Source of the DNA: Sphingobacterium multivorum
GTDB taxonomy: Bacteria; Bacteroidota; Bacteroidia; Sphingobacteriales; Sphingobacteriaceae
NCBI RefSeq assembly: GCF_900457465.1
Contig: NZ_UAUU01000008.1
Location: forward strand, 496,001-560,000
Reading direction: 5' to 3'
Length of the DNA stretch: 64,000 nucleotides
Position numbers and translations under genes: made by a program
Part shown: one piece after another, positions 56,599 through 64,000 of the stretch
Position numbering within the stretch: the stretch's first letter is position 1
How the letters are laid out: each line of letters begins with the position of its first letter
Notes under the pieces: generated by a model
Database searches by the model: none
What the model was told of the DNA's origin: nothing
The model's input: the letters and a program-made list of their open reading frames with translations, nothing else

Positions 56599-58104
56599 CT
56601 TAAAACTAGTTCATTTTGTCCTTTTCATGAGTGTGTTGAATTTTATATTCTTCCATTTTCCATTTTATACTTTTGTTTTTAAAAATGTTGATTATAAAAG
56701 CTTTGGGGGCATTGTTCTCATCGGCAGTCTAATGGTTTTGATGCTGGTAATGAATGCTTTTGTACTTTATCTATTTTTTTCAGCCTCGCGTCGCTTCGGG
56801 AAATCGATACTTGTGTTGTTCTTTCTTATCAATTCAGTAGCCGTTTATTTTGTAAATACCTATAGCGTTATTTTGGATGAAACCATGATCGGCAATATCT
56901 TGAATACCCGTTATTCCGAGTCCAGCGGTTTCTTTTCCCTGAAATTGATCGTTTATCTCGTTTTTCTCGGTATTATTCCCAGTATCTTCATTATTAAAGC
57001 AAAAATAATAAAGGATAAACCAAAGAAGTTCTTTATCACTTCGTCACTTTCGCTATTATTTATCGTTATTTTAATATTCGCCAATGCGACTAATTGGTTA
57101 TGGATCGACAAGAATTCGAAGACTTTGGGCGCACTTGCCATGCCGTGGTCTTATACCGTCAATATTTCGCGTTTTTACATTCACGAACATCAAAAAAATA
57201 AAAAAGAGATTTTATTGCCAGATGCGACGATAACTGACCACAAAAAGACAGTGGTTGTCCTTGTTATTGGTGAATCTGCTCGAAGGGATAACTTTTCCTT
57301 ATATGGCTATCAAAAGAATACAAATCCGCTACTTTCCAAAACACCCAATCTTTATCATTTTGACGCAACTTCTTGCTCCACCTATACGACAGCAGGAGTA
57401 AAATGTATATTGGAGCATAAAAATACAGATGATTTGTACGAAATCCTGCCGAACTATCTCTATAGAAATGATGTCGATGTGATCTGGCGAACAAGTAATT
57501 GGGGGGAGCCACCTGTACATATTAAAGAATATGAAACAAATGATCAACTTGCCACAAATTGTAAGGGTGAAGGATGTGCTTACGATGAGGTACTTTTAAC
57601 AGGTCTAAAGGAGCGAATATCCTCCAGTAAAAAAGATAAAATTTTGTTGTGCTCCACACAAGTACAAGCCATGGGCCAACATATAGCAAAAAATATCCCG
57701 CTCAATTCGAGCTGTTTAAACCTGTATGCAATAGTGTTGAACTCGGGAACTGTTCTAAAGAAGAGTTGATCAATGCTTATGATAACACCGTTGTTTATAC
57801 AGATTATATTTTACATAATCTGATTGAGGATCTAAAACAATTGAAGGAATATAATAGTGCCATGTTGTTCGTCTCGGACCATGGCGAATCGCTGGGTGAA
57901 AATAACCTGTATATGCACGGATTGCCGATGAGCATTGCACCAAAAGAGCAATACGAGATTCCCTTTATTGTTTGGGTTTCTGATCATTCAAAACAGTTGA
58001 AACCAAATAAAACGTTGACCCAAAATCACGTATTTCACAGTGTGTTGAAATTTCTGGATATGAAAAGCCCTATTTATGATGAAAATATGGATATTTTCGA
58101 ATAG
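56585..58104 (+). CDS. eptA: EptA-type phosphoethanolamine transferase (frameshifted)
   Basis: Five N-terminal membrane helices, then a periplasmic sulfatase-like domain. VVLVIGESARRDNFSLYGY, DATSCSTYTTAGVKC (nucleophile Thr and disulfide region), TSTSHGPTYSKKYP and LFVSDHGESLGE (metal Asp-His) define it. A missing base near 57647-57651 breaks the frame (LLCSTQ versus the expected LLVLHTSTSHG). Adding one gives 506 aa. It transfers phosphoethanolamine to lipid A phosphates, which lowers binding of cationic peptides such as polymyxin. Confidence 0.88.
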
Positions 58105-58317
58105 ACAGGATTGCGGGTACAGTTTGGTCTAAAACGGGATGGACTATGGCCAATCAGATCAATACCGGATGGTGGATAGGTTATGTTGAGTAAAAGAAAA
58201 GATTTATTTCTTTGCAACGCGGCTTATTCAGGACCGCAAGTTCAATCGTCCTGATTTCTCGCGCTACCGCAAAGAGATACGCGGAAAGTCTTTAAGGAGC
58301 TAAAAATTTTGCCCTAA
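58105..58317 (+). pseudogene. Class D beta-lactamase remnant (C-terminal end)
   Basis: Directly after the eptA stop the frame reads RIAGTVWSKTGWTMANQINT, then GWWIGYVE. KTGW (58131-58142) is the third active-site box of OXA-type enzymes. After a shift near 58190 it continues IYFFATRLIQDRKFNRPDFS, and after another near 58288 it ends KVFKELKILP at TAA (58315). The N-terminal about 70% with the STFK serine is absent. It is a dead fragment, not a resistance gene. A short hairpin GCCCTAA/TTAGGGC covers its end (58311-58327). Confidence 0.7.
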
Positions 58318-58368
58318 ACCTTAGGGCATTAGATATCAATCATCAAATTTTACCAGGACAATAGACAG

Positions 58369-58986
58369 ATGGAAAATTTTAATCGAAAGAAGCATTGGGA
58401 AGACATATACGAAAACAAGCCGCTGGAATCAGTGAGCTGGTACCAGCCCAATCCAGAAGCATCGCTACATTTTATAGAGCAAGCTAACCTTCCAAAAAAG
58501 GCGAAAATCATCGATATAGGTGGTGGTGACAGTTTCCTGGTTGATTTCTTGCTGAAAGCAGGATTTGAAGATATTACTATATTGGATATATCCAACGCTG
58601 CAATTGAACGAGCGAAGAAGCGATTAGGGGATGAGGCGACTAAAGTCAAATGGATTGTTTCGGATATCTTGGATTTCGTTCCCGACGCAACTTATGATTT
58701 TTGGCATGATCGGGCCACCTTTCATTTTTTGACTGTTCGCCAGGAGATTGATCGTTACATCAAAATCGCAGATCAATCAATTGCGGTGGGAGGTATTTTA
58801 GTCGTTGGAACTTTTTCTGAACAGGGGCCAAAGAAATGTAGTGGCATTACTATTAAACAGTATTCAGCACAATCAATAAGCGATTTATTCCAGACATGTT
58901 TTAGGAAAATTGAATGTATGACTATTGACCATATAACACCCTTCGACACGAAACAGCATTTTGTGTTTTGCAGTTTTCGTAAATAG
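58369..58986 (+). CDS. Class I SAM-dependent methyltransferase
   Basis: A 205 aa protein: start HWEDIYENKPLESVSWYQPN, motif I AKIIDIGGGDSFLVDFLLKA, motif II ITILDIS, and FWHDRATFHFLTVRQEIDRY in place of motif IV. This resembles the thiopurine or tellurite-type small methyltransferases (TPMT/TehB-like) of Bacteroidetes. The substrate is unproven. Monocistronic, convergent with an HxlR gene. Confidence 0.88.
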   Translation: MENFNRKKHWEDIYENKPLESVSWYQPNPEASLHFIEQANLPKKAKIIDIGGGDSFLVDFLLKAGFEDITILDISNAAIERAKKRLGDEATKVKWIVSDILDFVPDATYDFWHDRATFHFLTVRQEIDRYIKIADQSIAVGGILVVGTFSEQGPKKCSGITIKQYSAQSISDLFQTCFRKIECMTIDHITPFDTKQHFVFCSFRK

Positions 58987-59058
58987 CTGTCATAGCTGGG
59001 GCGAACGCATTTCGTACAAATAGCGCATCGGTGTGTGGCTCGAATCTGCCCCTTTGTG

Positions 59059-59400
59059 CTAATTTTTATTGGAATTTTCCAATAAAAGTTCTCCCCAGGC
59101 ATTTAATTTCCAGAGTACTTCCACTAAACTTTTCCCTAAGGGTGTCAATGAATACTCCACTCTGGGAGGAAGCTCATGGAAAGATTGTTTACTTAAAATA
59201 CCATCATTGACCATTTCGGCCAATTGTTGGTTTAGCACCCGTCTATCAACTGTTGCAATACCACGAAGCATTTCACTTGGGCGTTTTTCCCCTTCATTGA
59301 TACGCCAGACAATCGGAATTTTCCATTTCCCGCTAATCGCATTGACGGCAAATTCCAATGGACATATTTTTTGGTTTATTGCTTTCTCTGTTATACTCAT
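59059..59400 (-). CDS. HxlR-family transcriptional regulator
   Basis: A 113 aa winged helix: CPLEFAVNAISGKWKIPIVW with the conserved N-terminal Cys, MLRGIATVDRRVLNQQLAEM, and wing LPPRVEYSLTPLGKSLVEVL. It is divergent from the truncated peroxiredoxin gene and probably regulated that gene, as HxlR proteins commonly respond to oxidants or electrophiles. Confidence 0.9.
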   Translation of the reverse strand: MSITEKAINQKICPLEFAVNAISGKWKIPIVWRINEGEKRPSEMLRGIATVDRRVLNQQLAEMVNDGILSKQSFHELPPRVEYSLTPLGKSLVEVLWKLNAWGELLLENSNKN

Positions 59401-59442
59401 AAAATTGACTTTTTTGCCCCATAGGGATAATAATATGCGGTA

Positions 59443-59473
59443 TTGTGATTGTGCATTTACTTTTAAAACTTTG
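59443..59473 (+). promoter_or_regulatory. Candidate promoter of the peroxiredoxin gene
   Basis: TTG at 59443-59445 and AAACTTTG at 59466-59473 (one mismatch to TAnnTTTG) with a 20-bp spacer, 20 bp before the ATG. It lies in the HxlR/peroxiredoxin divergent gap. Confidence 0.45.
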
Positions 59474-59493
59474 CAGAAATAACGTACAGCATC

Positions 59494-59784
59494 ATGAAAA
59501 ATTTAGAACACAAAATTGCTAAATTAAATGCGAATTTAGCTAATCTTCGTCTTGAAATAAAGGAAATATTTGGCAGATCCATTCAGGATTTTCAGTCTGG
59601 CGATCTAACCGAAAAGAGCCTGCAGATCGGGGACAAGGTCCCGAATTTTAGTTTGATGAATTCGCTGCATAGCAAAATTGAGCTCGGAAAACTTCTGGAG
59701 AATGGAACGGTTAGCGTGGCCTTTTTCCGCGGCAACTGGTGTCCTTTCTGTAATCCCGAGCTAAGACTAATATTGATGCGTTAA
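59494..59784 (+). pseudogene. Peroxiredoxin-like (AhpC/TSA) protein, C-terminally truncated
   Basis: 96 codons. A helical start (LEHKIAKLNANLANLRLEIK) is followed by the thioredoxin fold QIGDKVPNFSLMNSLHSKIE and VSVAFFRGNWCPFCNPELR with the peroxidatic Cys. It then ends LILMR-stop, where complete proteins continue for about 110 residues. The AlkD-like gene begins 10 bp later, so a deletion has probably joined the two; the missing part is not found in another frame. It is likely non-functional. Confidence 0.75.
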
Positions 59785-59794
59785 TCATACAGCT

Positions 59795-60598
59795 ATGAGC
59801 AAAGTACAACGTAAAGGGGCAAGGCGGACAGCTGATATTTCAATAGACTGCCTAGCCAGTCTGAACCGCGGTGAAATTGAAACTGCAAATCTTGTAGAGT
59901 GGCTAGCTGTTGACCAACGGCTTTTACTTGAGCACATTCTTCAGCAGAATGCGCGCATTCACTACTTAAAGCCAATCTTGCTGCTGTTGGAGCAGTTACA
60001 GAAACCGACGGTAAATTCCATCAATGAAACGATCGGACGTGCGCTGTTCGACATGATTACACAAAATCGTGATAATACCTTTCTGACAATATTATCCAAT
60101 CATCCTGCAGATATCGTGCGTTGCTGGGCGACCTACGCGATTGGAAATGATAAACAGCTTGAAATTGAGGAACTGCTTTCATCAATACGTCCTTTTGCTG
60201 CAGATACACATTTTGGTGTACGAGAAATCAGCTGGATGGCCATCCGTAATAGGATAGCTTTTGATTTGGACAGGAGCATTACCTATCTGAGCCTATGGGC
60301 GATGGAGAAGGATGAAAATGTGAGGCGTTTTGCTACGGAGTCGACCCGACCGAGGGGCGTATGGTGTAAGCACATCGATCGGTTGAAGCAGGAACCAAGT
60401 CTAGCCTTGCCTATTTTAGAACCGCTAAAATCCGATCCTTCAAAATATGTTCGGGATAGCGTCGCAAATTGGCTGAATGACGCAAGCAAAAGCCAACCTG
60501 GTTTTGTTAGAGCACTTTGTCATCGTTGGGAAGAAGAAAGTAATACCAAGGAAACACACTACATTATTCGAAAAGCATTACGCACAATTTCGAAGTAA
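59795..60598 (+). CDS. DNA alkylation repair protein, AlkC/AlkD-like HEAT repeats
   Basis: A 267 aa all-helical protein. HEAT-like repeats run through the whole length; REISWMAIRNRIAFDLDRSI, ENVRRFATESTRPRGVW and DPSKYVRDSVANWLNDASK are typical of AlkC/AlkD glycosylases that excise 3- or 7-alkylated purines. It is expected to work on DNA in the cytoplasm. It starts 10 bp after the truncated peroxiredoxin and may be read from its promoter. Confidence 0.85.
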   Translation: MSKVQRKGARRTADISIDCLASLNRGEIETANLVEWLAVDQRLLLEHILQQNARIHYLKPILLLLEQLQKPTVNSINETIGRALFDMITQNRDNTFLTILSNHPADIVRCWATYAIGNDKQLEIEELLSSIRPFAADTHFGVREISWMAIRNRIAFDLDRSITYLSLWAMEKDENVRRFATESTRPRGVWCKHIDRLKQEPSLALPILEPLKSDPSKYVRDSVANWLNDASKSQPGFVRALCHRWEEESNTKETHYIIRKALRTISK

Positions 60599-60689
60599 AA
60601 ATTATCCGTGTCAGTATTCTGTTTTTTGCGTCTTTCTAGTTCATATTTAATTTTTTATGCAGTAGTTTATTTAGAATTATTAAAAATAA

Positions 60690-60722
60690 TTGGAAATACT
60701 GTGTTAAAATACATTACATTTG
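60690..60722 (+). promoter_or_regulatory. Bacteroidetes-type promoter of TonB receptor gene
   Basis: TTG (60690-60692) and a perfect -7 box TACATTTG (60715-60722) with a 22-bp spacer, giving a leader of about 50 nt before the ATG at 60781. Confidence 0.6.
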
Positions 60723-60780
60723 CATCTGTTTAGAATCATTTTAAATAGATGTGCCTTTTTGTGCGCTTTTATTCTCACTT

Positions 60781-63546
60781 ATGAAAAAGCTCTATTGGAC
60801 TAGTTTTATTTTATTTTACACAATTGCAGTTGCGCATGCACAGTCGATATACATCCGGGGAAAGATCACTGATAGTAATAAGAAAGTCCTATTGGGAAGT
60901 ACCGTTATTTTGGATCAGTTAGGATTCTCCAGTATGAGCGATGGGCGTGGTGAATATCGTTTAACCATCCCTAAAGAGCAGTATGGCAAACGTGTTACGC
61001 TATCGGTTTCCTACATTGGTAAGAAAAAGGTTGAAAGGACAGTCCTGTTAGATTCGATGCAAAAGATTGAAAATTTTTTGTTGCAAGATATGAGTCTTGC
61101 TCTTGAAGAAGTTGGGGTACAGGCGAAGAGAGGGGAGTTGAGCAACTCATCACTCGTATTTGATCGCGAAATGATTGAACGTTATCCGGCGCTAAGTTTA
61201 AACGATCTGTTGAACCGATTGCCAAACCGGAAGAATACAGCCCCTTCTGTGCAGGAGATGCAAAATCTGACGCTGAGAGGTGCTTTTAGTGAGACTACAG
61301 GACGATCGCGAGACGCGAATGAACTGAATAACTCCTTTGGTGTCGCTATCATAATGGATGACATGGTTTTGGGTAACAATGGAAATATGCAAGGGCGGAA
61401 CGCTGGAATATTTGGCATGTCTTCCGCAACGAATGCAATTAGACCTTCAGATTATGGTTTAACCGGTCGACCGACAACGGGAAAATTCTATTCTGGAGAA
61501 AACGTGTTTAGCGGTCTGGATCTGCGTCAGATTCCGATAGAAAATATCGAACATTTGGAAGTTATTTCTGGCGTAGCACCGGCACGCTATGGCGATTTAT
61601 CAAATGGTGCCGTTATTATCGAAAGGCAGGCAGGCAAGACTCCGGCTTTTTTTAGGCTTCAAGTGCGGAGCAATGCAACTTCATATGGTCTGTCTAAGGG
61701 AATGCAGCTCGGAAAAAAGCTTGGGACAATTAATGTGGATTTAGGTTATGTGCAGTCTTACGCAGACAATAGAGATAAGCTGAAACAATACGACCGCGTA
61801 AACGGAACTTTGATATGGACAAACTATTTTGGCGCAGATAAGCGTCTGAAACAAACCTTCTCAGGCTCTTACAATAAAGTTATTGATCAGGTCCGAAAAG
61901 ATCCAGATGACCCACTCTCGAATGCCATTTCTTTTGGCGGCTGGGGTTGGAATGCTGCTAGCCGAACCAGTTACAAATTGGACCATAAATTCCTTAAAAG
62001 CATTAGTCTCAATGCAGGAATAAGTTCAACACTGCAGAAAACCTATCGGGAGTATTACTATAATGGTGCAGTCGTGCTTTATACCGATTCTGTGCAAACT
62101 GGAATTGTAGAAGGACAATATGCACCTGGTCAGTATACTGCGCTAGATCATGTGGATAATAGACCATTGAATTTAAATGCCCGATTGGAAGGAAATGCCA
62201 TCGCAATTACCGGCGATATTATCCACAAAATAAACTTTGGAAGTAACTATAGTTATGACATCAACCGTGGAAAGGGGCGAATTGCAGATCCTTCTATTCC
62301 CAAAAAGGATCTTGGAGCGAGATCGGATAGGTATTATGATTTTTCATTAACAAACGCTTTGCAAAACCTGGGCTTGTATGCGGAGGATGCTATGCGGACA
62401 AAAGTATGGGGAAGGGATCTTAGCATGCGGGCGGGCATTCGCTGGGATCTTATGAATGGTCACTCTTCCATCTCTCCAAGAACCAATATCAATTATTCAC
62501 TTTCTAAATCAACTCAGATTGGGCTAGCATACGGCTTATCCTTCAAATCTCCTGGATTAGCACAACTATATCCCGGGCCTACTTTTGATGAAATTATATT
62601 GCTCAACTCTTATAATGGTAAGGTTGACGAAAGTATGGCATTGATTTACTTGCGGCGTTATGAAAAAGATAATAGCAATCTCAAAAGTAGTGTAGGGCAA
62701 ACGCTGGAATCATCGTTTTCATGGCATAAGAATGGGCATCAGCTACGTACGAATCTTTTCTATAAAAAAAATACGCGCGGAATCAACACGGTTACGGCTG
62801 ATCAACTCATTGACTTGCCAACCTATTCGGCTACTGCGGTGCCCGGGGGTAAACCAATAGTTGAACAGACGGGGACGAGAAGCTATTTAATGTCCAATCT
62901 GTACTTCGCCAATAGTAATAAATCGTCCAATATTGGTGCGGAAGTCATGTATTCTACACCTAGAATTCAACAGATTATGACAACTTTCTCCGCTACTGCC
63001 GCATTTACCCTAGCCAATTCTAGTTCCAGTGCGCTGAGCCGTTTGAATTTTAATGCCGAAAAGACAGCGTTAGATGACGTTATCCTTGGATTTTTTCCGT
63101 CCAAATCTACCAAGAACTATTTAAGTCGAGCGCAGTTACGAAGTTCAACTCATTTTCCGGCTTTGCGTTTGATTATTGAACTGAGTGCAGACTGTGAATT
63201 ATTAAACTACAATAAATCTAATTACCGAGATATTATTCCTGTAGGATATTATACACGTGATTATACGTATCATATCATTGATCAATTTGATATAAACAAT
63301 CCGAAGCATCTCGAATTATACACAGCAAGGAAAAATGAAGCTGACTTGGTAAATATTGAAAACAACTACATCTACTGGAACTTTGGTCTCAATATGGCCA
63401 AGGAAATAGGCAAGAATATTTACCTGTCATTTAACGTCTATAATTTTCTGGATTACCAACCGCGCTTTTATAGGGAAGGAGCTTCTTCAGTGCAAGCCCC
63501 AAATTCATCTCCCAACTATGGCGCCCAACTGACTTATAAATTTTAA
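60781..63546 (+). CDS. TonB-dependent receptor
   Basis: About 921 aa, intact. Signal peptide (MKKLYWTSFILFYTIAVAHA), carboxypeptidase-like regulatory domain (IRGKITDSNKKVLLGSTVIL), plug (YPALSLNDLLNRLPNRKNTA, IENIEHLEVISGVAPARYGD) and a long barrel ending NYGAQLTYKF. The next gene is a DUF4876 lipoprotein, 17 bp away, a frequent partner. The substrate is unknown. I prefer the ATG at 60781 over 60751 because the signal peptide begins there. Confidence 0.9.
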   Translation: MKKLYWTSFILFYTIAVAHAQSIYIRGKITDSNKKVLLGSTVILDQLGFSSMSDGRGEYRLTIPKEQYGKRVTLSVSYIGKKKVERTVLLDSMQKIENFLLQDMSLALEEVGVQAKRGELSNSSLVFDREMIERYPALSLNDLLNRLPNRKNTAPSVQEMQNLTLRGAFSETTGRSRDANELNNSFGVAIIMDDMVLGNNGNMQGRNAGIFGMSSATNAIRPSDYGLTGRPTTGKFYSGENVFSGLDLRQIPIENIEHLEVISGVAPARYGDLSNGAVIIERQAGKTPAFFRLQVRSNATSYGLSKGMQLGKKLGTINVDLGYVQSYADNRDKLKQYDRVNGTLIWTNYFGADKRLKQTFSGSYNKVIDQVRKDPDDPLSNAISFGGWGWNAASRTSYKLDHKFLKSISLNAGISSTLQKTYREYYYNGAVVLYTDSVQTGIVEGQYAPGQYTALDHVDNRPLNLNARLEGNAIAITGDIIHKINFGSNYSYDINRGKGRIADPSIPKKDLGARSDRYYDFSLTNALQNLGLYAEDAMRTKVWGRDLSMRAGIRWDLMNGHSSISPRTNINYSLSKSTQIGLAYGLSFKSPGLAQLYPGPTFDEIILLNSYNGKVDESMALIYLRRYEKDNSNLKSSVGQTLESSFSWHKNGHQLRTNLFYKKNTRGINTVTADQLIDLPTYSATAVPGGKPIVEQTGTRSYLMSNLYFANSNKSSNIGAEVMYSTPRIQQIMTTFSATAAFTLANSSSSALSRLNFNAEKTALDDVILGFFPSKSTKNYLSRAQLRSSTHFPALRLIIELSADCELLNYNKSNYRDIIPVGYYTRDYTYHIIDQFDINNPKHLELYTARKNEADLVNIENNYIYWNFGLNMAKEIGKNIYLSFNVYNFLDYQPRFYREGASSVQAPNSSPNYGAQLTYKF

Positions 63547-63563
63547 CATAAAAACTAAACACA

Positions 63564-64000
63564 ATGAAAACTCGTTACTTAATTCCTTTTCTCTTTTTAC
63601 CTTTTATCTCCTGTAAAAAAGATAATACATCCGGTGTACAACCGCTGGATATTAAGCTGAATTTAAAATATGCTTCTGAAAATTTTAATACCAAGTTGGA
63701 CTTAAGCAAGGTTATTGTTAAGATAACCAATCTGGCAACAAAAACCAGTGCTACATATTCTTCGTCCCAAGGTGTGGTCAACCTGACTTCTATTATACCG
63801 GGTGAATATGATATTGATGCTTCTATTACGATACCCAAAGCGCAATACAACAGTTTGACAGGAGAATCAAGTATTGAAGACGTGACATTCAATGCTTCGC
63901 TGAAAAAAATCAGTTTAACCAGTTCTACGACTTTGGATATGGAATTGGTTGCAGGTCTATTGGGCGACTTTGTCATCAAGCAGATTTACTATGCAGGTTC
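63564..64000 (+). CDS. DUF4876 lipoprotein (partial, runs off window)
   Basis: The frame is open from ATG 63564 to the window end (145 codons). Lipoprotein signal YLIPFLFLPFISC (Cys17). The mature start has a beta-rich domain (LDIKLNLKYASENFNTKLDL, VVNLTSIIPGEYDIDASITI), and ELVAGLLGDFVIKQIYYAG at the edge leads into the DUF4876 body. It is probably a surface partner of the upstream TonB receptor. Confidence 0.8.
   Translation, partial: MKTRYLIPFLFLPFISCKKDNTSGVQPLDIKLNLKYASENFNTKLDLSKVIVKITNLATKTSATYSSSQGVVNLTSIIPGEYDIDASITIPKAQYNSLTGESSIEDVTFNASLKKISLTSSTTLDMELVAGLLGDFVIKQIYYAG

Overview
The window looks like a chromosomal segment of a Sphingobacterium-like member of the Bacteroidota (family Sphingobacteriaceae). 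The evidence is the AT-rich DNA, Bacteroidetes-type promoters (TTG, about 20 bp, TAnnTTTG), TonB-dependent receptors paired with DUF4249 and DUF4876 lipoproteins, GH29 and GH43 glycosidases, a monomeric isocitrate dehydrogenase, and IS1182 and ISL3 elements. No rRNA, tRNA or CRISPR array was seen.

Layout. (1) 1-7300 is accessory and partly decayed. A Crp-family regulator sits next to a perfect TGTGA-N6-TCACA operator and a thioredoxin/VOC/cupin cassette. After these comes a graveyard of fragments (HxlR, histidine kinase C-terminus, Argonaute PIWI domain) cut by a truncated ISL3 transposase, then a methyltransferase whose start was replaced by IS sequence. (2) 7400-16900 holds single metabolic and stress genes: an alkyltransferase-like protein, two aldo/keto reductases, a cyclophilin, HdeD, TolC, AraC and icd. 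(3) 16900-30000 holds GH43, META/DUF4377, an esterase, TonB+DUF4249, a polysaccharide deacetylase, TolC plus efflux adaptor, a ComEA-like helix-hairpin-helix protein, apt and ispE. (4) 30000-34300 holds an ATP-cone nuclease, DUF2892, an intact IS1182 copy and ychF. (5) 34300-41800 is a core block: Rieske protein, gpsA, hemF, an M16 peptidase pair, an exonuclease, trxB and rnhA. (6) 41800-53300 holds a fucosidase, a class III sirtuin, DUF2891, HxlR/DoxX, and a probable metal-uptake operon (small membrane protein, UreH-like His-rich transporter, TonB receptor). (7) 53300-64000 holds a Gfo/Idh/MocA oxidoreductase, a PAP2 phosphatase plus EptA-type phosphoethanolamine transferase, a class D beta-lactamase remnant, a truncated peroxiredoxin, an AlkD-like protein and a TonB+DUF4876 pair cut by the window end.

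Two window-wide points. First, many genes that should be essential or intact (icd, trxB, ispE, a TonB receptor with seven indels, AraC, two AKRs, comEA-like, eptA) carry single-base indels, often in homopolymers. Correcting them restores full-length proteins, so most are probably sequencing or assembly errors rather than real pseudogenes. Second, a 38-39 nt sequence occurs twice (18078 and 51954). Each time it is followed by an unrelated but well-paired terminator hairpin and a T-run. At the first site no plus-strand gene exists to be terminated, so this is the best candidate here for an undescribed small RNA family.
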